Shown: piece by piece, positions 1 to 9,457 of the stretch
How the letters are laid out: each line of letters starts with the position of its first letter
Numbering within the stretch: the first letter of the stretch is position 1
NCBI GenBank assembly: GCA_902516235.1
Contig: CABXXO010000005.1
Location: 1 to 41,528, forward strand
Length of the DNA stretch: 41,528 nucleotides
DNA from: an uncultured Alphaproteobacteria bacterium
GTDB taxonomy: Bacteria; Pseudomonadota; Alphaproteobacteria; HIMB59
Direction: 5' to 3'
Position numbers and translations under genes: made by a program
The notes under the pieces: generated by a model
Database searches by the model: none
Seen by the model: the letters and a program-made list of their open reading frames with translations, nothing else
Told to the model about the DNA's origin: nothing

Positions 1-1565
1 GGCTTAAATGGCTTTGATTTCAGTTCAGGATGAAACTGTACACCTAAAAACCATTTATGGTTTTTATTTTCGATAATTTCCAGTAATTTTTTATCTTTAG
101 AAAAACCTGAAAAAACCAAACCTTTTTTTTCAATAGATGATCTATATTTAGGGTTTACTTCATACCTATGTCTATGTCTTTCGTAAATTAATTTTTTTTT
201 ATAAACTTTTGAAGCTAAAGATTTCTCTTTTATATAACAGGGATATGAACCCAATCTCATTGTAGCTCCCAAATCATTCTCTTTGGTCCTTTTAACCTTT
301 TGATTTTTTTTACTCCATTCAGTCATTAAGGATATGACATTATTTGTGTGTTTACCAAATTCAGAACTTCCAGAATTATTCATTTTTAATACATTTTTGG
401 TGAATTCAATAATAGATAATTGCATACCTAAACAAATACCCAAGAAAGGAATTTGATTTTCTCTTGCATGCCTAATAGCTTCTATTTTTCCATTTATACC
501 TCTATTTCCAAAACCTCCTGGTATCAAAATACCTGCGGCACTACTCAGTAACTCTCCAACATTTCTTTTATTTATAGTTTCAGAGTCAATCCATTTTATT
601 TTAACATTTGTTTTATTATGAACACCAGCGTGATAGATAGCCTCATAGAGGGATTTATAACTATCTTTTAAATGAACATATTTTCCAATAATAAATATAT
701 TTAATTCCTCTTTTGCCCTCGATTCTAAAACTTCGAAATTTGTCCATTTTGAAAGGTCTTTTTTCTTTGTAGATTTTATATTTAAACTTTTAATAACTAG
801 GTCATCTAATTTAGATTTAGATAATAGTGATGGAACTTGATAAATACTTCCTACATCATAAGAAGGTATCACAGCATTTGTGGGTACGTTACAAAATAAA
901 CTAATTTTTTGAATTTCTTCATTCTTAATTTTTTTATTACTTCTACAAACTATTATATCAGGCTGGATACCTGCATTTAAAAGTTCTTTTACTGAATGTT
1001 GAGTAGGTTTCGTTTTAATTTCACCTGATGTCTCTATATAAGGAAGTAAAGTTAAATGTATTAGAAGAGTGTCGAGCTGTCTTTCATTTTTAAATTGTCT
1101 AATAGCTTCTAAAAAAGGGAGGCTTTCAATATCTCCAACGGTACCTCCTATTTCACAGATAATTACGTCATCTTTGTTGGTTGATTTTTTTATTGAATTT
1201 TTAATTTCTTCGGTGACATGAGGTATAACTTGAACTGTTGAACCTAAATATTCACCCTTTCTCTCTTTAGACAAAATACTTGAGTAAATTTTACCTGAGG
1301 ATATTGAGTCATTTTTTGAACATTTTATGTCAGTAAATCTCTCATAATGACCTAGATCTAAGTCAGTCTCATAACCATCATCTGTTACATAAACCTCACC
1401 ATGTTGATATGGACTCATTGTTCCAGGATCAACGTTTAGATAAGGATCTAGTTTTCTAATTTTAAGTTTGATACCTCGAGCTCTAAGAAGAGAGGCTAAT
1501 GATGCAGTGACTATTCCCTTACCAAGCGATGATACAACACCTCCGGTAACGAAAATTAATTTCAC
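1..1565 (-). CDS. pyrG: CTP synthase (partial, C-terminus runs off the left edge)
   Basis: Minus-strand reading from GTG at 1565 gives (M)KLIFVTGGVVSSLGKGIV; glutaminase motif PFLGICLGMQ near 421-450; C-terminal GVQFHPELKSKP near the edge. Not in the ORF track because it has no stop in the window. Confidence 0.96.
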   Translation of the reverse strand, partial: MKLIFVTGGVVSSLGKGIVTASLASLLRARGIKLKIRKLDPYLNVDPGTMSPYQHGEVYVTDDGYETDLDLGHYERFTDIKCSKNDSISSGKIYSSILSKERKGEYLGSTVQVIPHVTEEIKNSIKKSTNKDDVIICEIGGTVGDIESLPFLEAIRQFKNERQLDTLLIHLTLLPYIETSGEIKTKPTQHSVKELLNAGIQPDIIVCRSNKKIKNEEIQKISLFCNVPTNAVIPSYDVGSIYQVPSLLSKSKLDDLVIKSLNIKSTKKKDLSKWTNFEVLESRAKEELNIFIIGKYVHLKDSYKSLYEAIYHAGVHNKTNVKIKWIDSETINKRNVGELLSSAAGILIPGGFGNRGINGKIEAIRHARENQIPFLGICLGMQLSIIEFTKNVLKMNNSGSSEFGKHTNNVISLMTEWSKKNQKVKRTKENDLGATMRLGSYPCYIKEKSLASKVYKKKLIYERHRHRYEVNPKYRSSIEKKGLVFSGFSKDKKLLEIIENKNHKWFLGVQFHPELKSKPFK

Positions 1566-1885
1566 TGATTAGGCACTTCTGGGATCATTTCCTCTATAGA
1601 CTCGTCTAAGATAATTTCTTCCTGAATAGTCTCTAAATCAGTTGAAGAAGAATATTGTTTTGTAATAATTGCACCCATAAATAAACACCAAAACAAAAAA
1701 CCAAAACCTAAAACATAAGTAATTTTTGTCATGCCTGTAAAAGAAGATTTGTTTGTTGTCATACCACCAGTAAGAGAAGTTTGAGTGCCCAAACCAAGAC
1801 TTCCACCTTCAGTTTTTTGAAATAATATTATCAGAATTAATACTACTCCAATAATAGCACTTATAATTAGAAAAAGGTTTATCAT
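1562..1885 (-). CDS. secG: Preprotein translocase subunit SecG
   Basis: 107 aa, two hydrophobic segments, LFQKTEGGSLGLG motif; upstream of pyrG with a GTGA stop/start overlap. Confidence 0.93.
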   Translation of the reverse strand: MINLFLIISAIIGVVLILIILFQKTEGGSLGLGTQTSLTGGMTTNKSSFTGMTKITYVLGFGFLFWCLFMGAIITKQYSSSTDLETIQEEIILDESIEEMIPEVPNQ

Positions 1886-1889
1886 AATG

Positions 1890-2600
1890 TCATTTAAAAT
1901 GTTTAATAAAAGAAGATTTTGTAGAAGCCGAGCCTACTAAAACTCCGTTTAAATTTTGTAAACTTAAAATATCTTTAATATTTGATAAATTTACCGAACC
2001 ACCATATAAAATATTTATTTTTTTAAAAGAATAATTTTCCAATATTTTTGATAAAAATCCCAAAATATCGTCAATTTCTGATAATTTGGGTGTTAATCCG
2101 GTGCCAATTGACCAAAGAGGCTCATAAGCTAAGACGACTTCTTCATAATTATTTGATTTTTTAAATATTTTATTGATTTGTTTTTTCAAAAAAACTTTGG
2201 TTTTTTTTGAATTATAAATCTTTAACGGTTCTCCAATACATACTATGGGCTTTATTTTATTAATTAAACAAAGATCTGTTTTTTTTTGTACTATCAAATC
2301 TGTTTCACCAAAATTAGATCTGACTTCAGAATGTCCAAGAATACAATACTTAATCTTGTTATTTACTAAGTCTTCAATATCTATAGAGCCAGTGCTAGCA
2401 CCTTTACCATGCAAATCTATATTTTGTGCAGCATATATATTTTTTGGATATCTAGATTTAAGAGAGAGATTATAAAAGTTATTTGGACTACAAATAAGTT
2501 TGTACTTTTTTGTATTTGGAAGCTTTGATAAAATTTTAGATAAGTTCATACTTTCGGCTATATTTAAATATGATTTCCAATTAAATATTATATATTTCAT
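1890..2600 (-). CDS. tpiA: Triosephosphate isomerase
   Basis: FNWKSYL N-terminus, CILGHSEVR, AYEPLWSIGTG and ILYGGSV motifs. Likely start is the internal Met at 2600 (MKYIIFNWK); the ORF track extends to 2618. Confidence 0.95.
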   Translation of the reverse strand: MKYIIFNWKSYLNIAESMNLSKILSKLPNTKKYKLICSPNNFYNLSLKSRYPKNIYAAQNIDLHGKGASTGSIDIEDLVNNKIKYCILGHSEVRSNFGETDLIVQKKTDLCLINKIKPIVCIGEPLKIYNSKKTKVFLKKQINKIFKKSNNYEEVVLAYEPLWSIGTGLTPKLSEIDDILGFLSKILENYSFKKINILYGGSVNLSNIKDILSLQNLNGVLVGSASTKSSFIKHFK

Positions 2601-2631
2601 ATGGTTAACTGATATCAAAATACAGAGAAAA

Positions 2632-4173
2632 ATGAAAACTAAAAAATTAATTGTAATTATATTTAGTGCTGCACTTGCAGTAAGTTTCTTGTTTATTGGA
2701 TTTGGATCTTATGTTGGTAAGACATATGTACTGAAAGTAGGGAATCAAAAGATTTCATCTATTGAATTTTCTAGAGCATATGAGAATTATAAATCTGAAA
2801 ATAAGCTCTCTAATCTGTCAGAACAGGATGAGTTATTTTCAAAAGTTCAATTTACAAATCAATATGTAAATGAATTAGTATTTATTAATTACTTAGACGA
2901 AAAAATTAGTATTAGTGATAATTCAAAAAAAGTAGTTTTAAAAAAATCACTAAATAATGATGAAATGTTCAGAAATTTAGATGAGGCATCCCTTCAAAAT
3001 TACCTAAAAGAAATTGAAGGTAACATATATATAGATTTATTTAATAATAGTCTTGATGCACAGAGCTTAGTAGGTAATGAGATTAATCCAGAACTTCTAA
3101 TAGAAAAAGAGTTGAACATTTACGAAATTAAAAAAAATAATAGTCTGATTAATTATCAGCTAGAAGAAGAGTTTTACATTGATAATGAATTATATGAAAT
3201 CACAATAAACGAAATAAGTCTGAGAAATTATATACTAGAAGAAATTATAACCGACGCAACTATAGAGAATTATTATAGTGAAAACATTACTACTTTTATT
3301 GAGCCTAAAAATTATACATATGAACAAATAATTTTAGAAAATGATAGGAATGAAAGTTTTGTAGAACTCAAAAATAGTAATAATTCTCAATTTAAATTAT
3401 TTGAAGGTGTTAATGAGAAATTAATTTTACCTCAAGTGCTTGATAATTTAAAAAAACTTAATATTGGGGATGAAAGTGAAAGTATTAAGATTGGTGAGAA
3501 ATTCTTTTATGTAAAACTTTTATCATTCAAAGATGAATATCAATTGAATTTAAAAGATGCTTATGAAGGTATAATAAACACATTAACACAATTAGAGATT
3601 GAAAATTTTGAAATGACTGATGAAATAAAAAATATTGATAGTTATAGTACAAATCAAATTTTTTATTCTAATTCTTTTAATTTCTTAGAAAATATACCAG
3701 ATCAATATAATTTTATTAACTTCAATCAATCATCTGGAGAAATAAAAAAAGATAATTTTTTATTTCAATTTAATGTAAAAAAATTATTTAAAGAAGATTT
3801 ACCTATTGACATTAAAGAAAAATTTTTAATTTCATACAGTAATTATAAAAAAAATATAGATACCTCTCATGGAGATGAATTATTAAATAAAACTGGTACC
3901 GTAAAAGTAAATTATTTTACTGACTCACTCACTATTAAAAATAATTTTATTGAAGCAGAGGACTTGGAGAAAATTGTCATTATTAAAAATGATGAAAAAT
4001 TAAAAGTGGTATTACCAAATGAGGTTATATATTTAGATATAAATTCAATAGGATCTATAGACTCTTTAAATATTAAACAAAATATTGTCAATTTAATATA
4101 CTCAAATATCATAAAACAAATAAAAAATAACATAGACATAGAAGTAGATAACGAACAACTTATTCAGCTTTAA
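2632..4173 (+). CDS. PpiD/SurA-N-like periplasmic membrane-anchored folding factor (parvulin domain appears reduced)
   Basis: N-terminal TM segment KKLIVIIFSAALAVSFLFIGFGSY followed by SurA-N-like helical region; position between tpiA and trpE as in many alphaproteobacteria. Start trimmed to Met at 2632 (MKTKK); the ORF track starts at 2500. Confidence 0.7.
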   Translation: MKTKKLIVIIFSAALAVSFLFIGFGSYVGKTYVLKVGNQKISSIEFSRAYENYKSENKLSNLSEQDELFSKVQFTNQYVNELVFINYLDEKISISDNSKKVVLKKSLNNDEMFRNLDEASLQNYLKEIEGNIYIDLFNNSLDAQSLVGNEINPELLIEKELNIYEIKKNNSLINYQLEEEFYIDNELYEITINEISLRNYILEEIITDATIENYYSENITTFIEPKNYTYEQIILENDRNESFVELKNSNNSQFKLFEGVNEKLILPQVLDNLKKLNIGDESESIKIGEKFFYVKLLSFKDEYQLNLKDAYEGIINTLTQLEIENFEMTDEIKNIDSYSTNQIFYSNSFNFLENIPDQYNFINFNQSSGEIKKDNFLFQFNVKKLFKEDLPIDIKEKFLISYSNYKKNIDTSHGDELLNKTGTVKVNYFTDSLTIKNNFIEAEDLEKIVIIKNDEKLKVVLPNEVIYLDINSIGSIDSLNIKQNIVNLIYSNIIKQIKNNIDIEVDNEQLIQL

Positions 4174-4174
4174 T

Positions 4175-5563
4175 ATGTACGTACACGGTAAAAAGGTTTT
4201 CTTAGATACTGAAAATACAATTACGATTTACAATAAGCTTGCTAAAAAATTTAAAGACGTCTCTATTTTAGAGTCTGTAATTGGAGGAGATAATAAAGGA
4301 AGATATTCAATTATTCTCTTCAATGTAAATCAAAATATAGAAATTTTTCATAATTATGTGTTAATTAATAATCGAAAAAAAATTATAAAATCACCAGATA
4401 TCTTTATAAAGAATATTTATAAGAACTTAAAAATTAAAACATTATATGAACAAAATATACCACTCCCTGTCTTTATTGGAAATATTTGTTTTGATTTATG
4501 TAAATTTATACTTCCAAAATTAAGTTATGACCCTAGTAAAAATGAAATTGGAATTCCACTTGCGCACTTTGTTAAACCAACAAATTTAATAATAATTGAT
4601 AATGTTCTTAACGAAACTCACTTAATTGAGGTCTCAAATAATAAGAAAATTCCAACTAAATCTTTAAAAACTTTAGAGGTTTTACTCAAATCACCCTTTC
4701 ATAAATTATACAAATTAAATGTTAAAAAATTAAAGAAGTTTAAAAATCATGTAAATAGAGAGGATTTTTTAAAAAGAGTAGATGAAATAAAATCAGATAT
4801 CAAGGTGGGTGAAATATTTCAGGCTGTTCTATCTCAAAGATTTTCTAATGAATATTTAATTGATCCTTTCAATTTTTATAGAGCCTTAAGATCAATTAAT
4901 CCCTCTCCTTATCTTGTTTTCTTAAACCTAAAAAACTATCAGATTATTTGTTCAAGTCCTGAAACTATGATCAGAGTAAAAAATAAAGAAATTACTTTAA
5001 GACCTATTGCTGGAACTAGAAGAAGAGGAAAAAATGAAATAGAAGATAATAATTTAAAAAACGAATTACTTAATGATAAAAAAGAGTTAGCAGAGCATTT
5101 AATGTTAGTAGATTTAGGTAGAAATGATGTAGGTCAAATTTCAAAAAATAATACAGTAAAAGTAACTGAACAAAATATAATAGAGTATTACTCTCATGTT
5201 ATGCATATAGTAAGCAATGTAACAGGGGAATTAAAAAATAATTTAACACCAATTGATGTTCTTTTTGCCGGTTTACCTGCTGGTACAGTTTCGGGTGCAC
5301 CTAAAATAAGAGCACTAGAAATATTAGAGAAACATGAACTTATAAATAGAGAATTTTACTCTGGATCAGTCTGTTATATAGATGCTAATGGAGATATGGA
5401 TAGTTGTATCAACCTAAGAACAGCAATGATTAAAAATAAAAAGATATATGCTCAAAGTGGTGCAGGTATAGTTTTTGATAGTATAGCTAAAAACGAACAT
5501 AGCGAGTGTATTAATAAAGCTAATGCTTTATTTGAAGCATACAAATTGGCTCATCAAATATAA
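4175..5563 (+). CDS. trpE: Anthranilate synthase component I
   Basis: SILESV feedback-site-like motif, GEIFQAVLSQRF, SSPETMIRV, RPIAGTRRRG, AGLPAGTVSGAPKIRA, YAQSGAGIV. Confidence 0.96.
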   Translation: MYVHGKKVFLDTENTITIYNKLAKKFKDVSILESVIGGDNKGRYSIILFNVNQNIEIFHNYVLINNRKKIIKSPDIFIKNIYKNLKIKTLYEQNIPLPVFIGNICFDLCKFILPKLSYDPSKNEIGIPLAHFVKPTNLIIIDNVLNETHLIEVSNNKKIPTKSLKTLEVLLKSPFHKLYKLNVKKLKKFKNHVNREDFLKRVDEIKSDIKVGEIFQAVLSQRFSNEYLIDPFNFYRALRSINPSPYLVFLNLKNYQIICSSPETMIRVKNKEITLRPIAGTRRRGKNEIEDNNLKNELLNDKKELAEHLMLVDLGRNDVGQISKNNTVKVTEQNIIEYYSHVMHIVSNVTGELKNNLTPIDVLFAGLPAGTVSGAPKIRALEILEKHELINREFYSGSVCYIDANGDMDSCINLRTAMIKNKKIYAQSGAGIVFDSIAKNEHSECINKANALFEAYKLAHQI

Positions 5564-6132
5564 TGATTACATTAATAGATAATTACGATAGCTTTACTTA
5601 TAATCTTTATCACTGTCTAAGTAAGCATGATGACGTTTTAGTTATTAAGAATGACTATATACTAAAGAATTTTGACAAAATAATTAATAGTAAGGGTGTA
5701 GTGATTTCTCCTGGACCCAGTAATCCATTTAATGCAGGAGAATGTCTAGATCTAGTTCACCAAATTTACTCGTTTATGCCAATATTAGGAGTGTGTTTAG
5801 GTCATCAGATACTAGGTGTATATTTTGGTGCTGAAATAGATACTTTAAAAATACCCATGCATGGGAAAGTATCGAATATTAAAAAAATTAATGAATGTAA
5901 AATTTATAAAAATATTAATATGAATTTTCAAGCTACGAGATATCACTCTTTATATCTAAATAAAGATAATTTTCCTAAAAATTTAAAAATAACTAGTATT
6001 TCTGATGATGATAAAAAAATAATGAGTTTTAGACATGAATTATTTTCAATATTTGGAGTGCAGTATCATCCAGAAAGTATTGAAACTGTTATTGGTTCTA
6101 AAATTGTAGATAATTTTATGGAGTGTATATGA
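5563..6132 (+). CDS. trpG: Anthranilate synthase component II (glutamine amidotransferase)
   Basis: LIDNYDSFTYNL, GVCLGHQ, GVQYHPES class I GATase motifs. Confidence 0.95.
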   Translation: MITLIDNYDSFTYNLYHCLSKHDDVLVIKNDYILKNFDKIINSKGVVISPGPSNPFNAGECLDLVHQIYSFMPILGVCLGHQILGVYFGAEIDTLKIPMHGKVSNIKKINECKIYKNINMNFQATRYHSLYLNKDNFPKNLKITSISDDDKKIMSFRHELFSIFGVQYHPESIETVIGSKIVDNFMECI

Positions 6133-7112
6133 AATATAACATAGGTGATACAGTTACTAAGAGAAATATAAAAAATGTAATTAAATATTTGTTCCATACA
6201 GATAATATAGCTCATCAGGCAATAATCATTCATCAACTTAATAAATTAATTAATGATAGTGATATACTTTTATCATTAAGAAATTACATCTTTAAAAATT
6301 CTAATAAAATTAAGCAATATCCTAATTCCTTAGATACATGTGGAACAGGTGGAGATGGATTAAAAACGCTTAATATATCTACCACAGTTGCAATCTTATT
6401 ATCTTCTGTTGGAATACCCATAGCAAAACATGGAAATCGGGCTGCTAGTTCATTAAGTGGTTCCTCAGATATTATCTCTGAATTAAAAATACCAAATGAG
6501 AAGAATTCAAAAAAGATTATTAAAAGAATTTCAAATAATAAATTTGTATATTTAAATGCACCATTTTTTTATCCTAACTTAAGTAGAGTTGGAGAAGTTA
6601 GGAAAAAAATAGGAATAAAAACAATATTTAATTATATGGGTCCTACATTAAATCCATTAGGTGCAAAATTTCAAATATTAGGCACAATAGATAAAGGTTC
6701 TGCAGAAATTATGTCAAAAATATTATTAAAAATTAAAAATAAAAAATTTACTATTTTTTTCTCGGAGGATGGTTTAGATGAGATAAGTATATTTGCTCCA
6801 ACAAATTTTTATTTTAAAAAAGAAAAAAGTATTACAAAGAAAAAAATTTCACACATGGTTTATAAAAAATACCTTACCTCAAAATTAAATTTTAAAGATA
6901 TCAAAGGTGGTTTACCATCTTACAATGCAAATAGATTAATTGAATTGTTTCAGGGAAAAAAAGATAGTTACAGAGATATTACAATAATTAACTCTATCTA
7001 TGCAATGCAAACCATTAAACCAGATTATCAGTTTGATAATTGCTATGAAATTTTAAGTAATTCTTTAGATAATTCAATAGCTTTTAATCATTTAAATAAA
7101 ATTAAGAAATGA
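6129..7112 (+). CDS. trpD: Anthranilate phosphoribosyltransferase
   Basis: DTCGTGGDG, KHGNRAASS, GPTLNPLGA motifs. ATGA overlap with the trpG stop suggests start at 6129; the ORF track uses GTG at 6123. Confidence 0.95.
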   Translation: MKYNIGDTVTKRNIKNVIKYLFHTDNIAHQAIIIHQLNKLINDSDILLSLRNYIFKNSNKIKQYPNSLDTCGTGGDGLKTLNISTTVAILLSSVGIPIAKHGNRAASSLSGSSDIISELKIPNEKNSKKIIKRISNNKFVYLNAPFFYPNLSRVGEVRKKIGIKTIFNYMGPTLNPLGAKFQILGTIDKGSAEIMSKILLKIKNKKFTIFFSEDGLDEISIFAPTNFYFKKEKSITKKKISHMVYKKYLTSKLNFKDIKGGLPSYNANRLIELFQGKKDSYRDITIINSIYAMQTIKPDYQFDNCYEILSNSLDNSIAFNHLNKIKK

Positions 7113-7882
7113 TGAATATTTTAGATCAAATAGTTTTAGAGAAAAAAAATCACTTAGAATATTTAAGTCAAAAGGTAAATAAAAAAAATAATTTAAAGTC
7201 TACTAATTCAAACTCTTTTTTGAATGCCATAGAAAGTAATTTAAGTAAAAACAAAAATGCACTTATAGCAGAATTTAAGAGATACAGTCCATCTATTAAA
7301 AGCTTTAATAAAGTTAGATATCTACAAGATGTTATTGAACAATATCATAAATCAAAATGCTGCTGTATATCAATTTTAACTGACAAAAATTTTGGAGGTA
7401 GTTTAAATGATATAAATGTTGCAAAAAAAATATCTAATAAACCAATTATAAGAAAAGATTTTATAATTAATGAAGCACAAGTGTTTGAAACTAAAGAATT
7501 TGGCGCTGATGCAATATTATTGATTGCAAAAATTTTATCAAAATCAGAAATTAGAAAGTTATACCAACTAGCAAACAAAATTGGTTTGGATGTATTGATA
7601 GAAATTGAAAGTATATTAGAAGCTAATAAGATTAGAGATATAGACGCCAAATTAATTGGAATAAATAATAGAAATTTGAAAGAACAAAAGATTGATATTA
7701 ATAAATCAATTAAATTATCTAAAGTATTGAATGATAAAATAATAATTAGTGAGAGTGGAGTTACGGTATCGAATATTAAGAAAATAAAAAATAATAGTGG
7801 AATATCATCTTTTTTAATTGGTGGGAGTATTTTAAATAATGAAGATAAAGTTAAATATATAAATAAATTATATAAATCCTAA
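7109..7882 (+). CDS. trpC: Indole-3-glycerol phosphate synthase
   Basis: AEFKRYSPS, ILTDKNFGGS, PIIRKDFII, GINNRNL, ISESGV motifs. Confidence 0.95.
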   Translation: MMNILDQIVLEKKNHLEYLSQKVNKKNNLKSTNSNSFLNAIESNLSKNKNALIAEFKRYSPSIKSFNKVRYLQDVIEQYHKSKCCCISILTDKNFGGSLNDINVAKKISNKPIIRKDFIINEAQVFETKEFGADAILLIAKILSKSEIRKLYQLANKIGLDVLIEIESILEANKIRDIDAKLIGINNRNLKEQKIDINKSIKLSKVLNDKIIISESGVTVSNIKKIKNNSGISSFLIGGSILNNEDKVKYINKLYKS

Positions 7883-8346
7883 TGAGTTTATCGCACTTTA
7901 ATAAAAAAAATAAGAATATTGAAATGGTTGATATTTCAAAAAAAAATAAAACCAAAAGATATGCAGAAGCTCATTCTATGTTAAAAATTGATAGAAAACT
8001 TTTTCTTCTTCTTAAAAATGATAGAGAATTACAAAATAACTTATATCATACAGCTAAAATAGCAGGGGTTTATGCTGCCAAAAATACATCCCATCAAATT
8101 CCGTTAACACATAATATACCAATAGACTATGTTTCATTAACGTTTGATTTGAAGGAAAATGAATACATTTTGTTAAAGAGTATAGTTAAATCAAATTATT
8201 CTACAGGATTAGAAATAGAAGCATTAAATAGTGTTTCTTGTGCATCTATTACAATTTTTGATATGCTGAAATCATATAAAAAAAAAATTACTATTGAAAA
8301 AATAGAAATTGTAAAAAAAAGGGGAGGTAAAAATAATATTGGATGA
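7882..8346 (+). CDS. moaC: Cyclic pyranopterin monophosphate synthase MoaC
   Basis: MVDISKKNKTKRYAEA, AGVYAAKNTSHQIPLTH, TGLEIEALNSVSCASITIFDMLKS, KKRGGK motifs. Confidence 0.93.
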   Translation: MSLSHFNKKNKNIEMVDISKKNKTKRYAEAHSMLKIDRKLFLLLKNDRELQNNLYHTAKIAGVYAAKNTSHQIPLTHNIPIDYVSLTFDLKENEYILLKSIVKSNYSTGLEIEALNSVSCASITIFDMLKSYKKKITIEKIEIVKKRGGKNNIG

Positions 8347-9457
8347 TATTTTTAAAACAATAAAATTAATTTCAAATTATCTTCCAAAAAAAAAATTATT
8401 AACTATTTATACAAAGAATTTAAAAAATAATAATTTTATTCAATCAGATATAAAAATTCAAAATAACATACCTCCATTTAATCAATCATCAATGGATGGT
8501 ATAGCTATAACAAATATAAGTAAAAAATTTAAAATAGTTGGAAGATCAAAGTTAAATAATTTTAACAATATTAAAGTTAATAAAGATGAGTGTTTGATAG
8601 TTAAAACTGGTTCTTTAATACCAAATAATATCAAATACATTATTCCTCAAGAACAAATATTTATTAATAAGAATTTCGCTTTTGTAATTAACTTTAACAA
8701 AAAAAATAAATTTATTAGAAAAAAAGGCCATATCTTTAAGAAGGGTGAGAAAATTAACCTTCAAAACAAATATTTATCTTTTAAAGAGTTAAGTAGTTTA
8801 AAAAGTCTGAAAGAAACCAAAATTAAAATATTAAAACCTTTAAAATTTAAAATAATATCTACTGGTAGTGAATTTACTAAAAAACATTTTATTTTTCCCA
8901 CTAATGGTTTTTATTTGAATAATTTTGTATTAATAAATAACCAAATAGTTGAAAAGACTATTCATTTAAGAGATGACCAAAAATTACTACAAAAAGAAAT
9001 TAATAATTCAAAATCAGATATTACAGTAATTATTGGAGGGACTGGTAAAAGTAAAGATGATATAGATTTTAATAATTTTAATTTAATTATAGATGGTCTC
9101 GACTTAAAACCAGGGAGACCATTTAAATTATTTATAAAACAAAATAGGATTTATTTATTTTTCCCCGGTAACCCCTGCTCATCATTTGTATTAACAAACA
9201 TAATTATAAAATCATTAATAGAAATTTATAACTTTAACAAATCTACTTTTAACCATGAAATAATAGATATTAAGAAAATTAAATTTAATTTCAAAAACTA
9301 TAAAAGAAAATCTTTTTTATTTGGATTTAGAAATAATAAAAATATTAAGATATTTAATAATCAAGAGAGTTCTAATTTAAAAAATATATTAAATGCAAAT
9401 TGTCTAATTTATTATGATAGAACTACTAAATTAAGATTGTATCAGGTTAATGACTAA
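8339..9457 (+). CDS. moeA: Molybdopterin molybdenumtransferase MoeA (divergent, probable TTG start)
   Basis: NQSSMDGIAI, ISTGSE, IIGGTGKSKDDIDF and PGNPCSSFV motifs; adjacent to moaC. Confidence 0.86.
   Translation: MDDIFKTIKLISNYLPKKKLLTIYTKNLKNNNFIQSDIKIQNNIPPFNQSSMDGIAITNISKKFKIVGRSKLNNFNNIKVNKDECLIVKTGSLIPNNIKYIIPQEQIFINKNFAFVINFNKKNKFIRKKGHIFKKGEKINLQNKYLSFKELSSLKSLKETKIKILKPLKFKIISTGSEFTKKHFIFPTNGFYLNNFVLINNQIVEKTIHLRDDQKLLQKEINNSKSDITVIIGGTGKSKDDIDFNNFNLIIDGLDLKPGRPFKLFIKQNRIYLFFPGNPCSSFVLTNIIIKSLIEIYNFNKSTFNHEIIDIKKIKFNFKNYKRKSFLFGFRNNKNIKIFNNQESSNLKNILNANCLIYYDRTTKLRLYQVND

Noticed and set aside
2245-2475. Plus-strand 76-aa ORF inside tpiA
   Set aside because: Antisense to an intact conserved gene; no recognisable domain.
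2575-2615. TTGATA/TATAAT-like hexamers near the tpiA start as a promoter
   Set aside because: The best -10 falls inside tpiA coding sequence with poor spacing, and such hexamers are frequent by chance in this AT-rich DNA.
2500-2631. Extended 5' start for the ppiD-like ORF at 2500
   Set aside because: The extra 44 residues are antisense to the tpiA N-terminus; the TM-anchor start at 2632 matches the family.
3912-4139. Minus-strand 75-aa ORF inside the ppiD-like gene
   Set aside because: Antisense shadow ORF in AT-rich sequence with no supporting motif.
7345-7650. Minus-strand 101-aa ORF inside trpC
   Set aside because: Antisense to conserved TIM-barrel motifs of trpC; no independent support.
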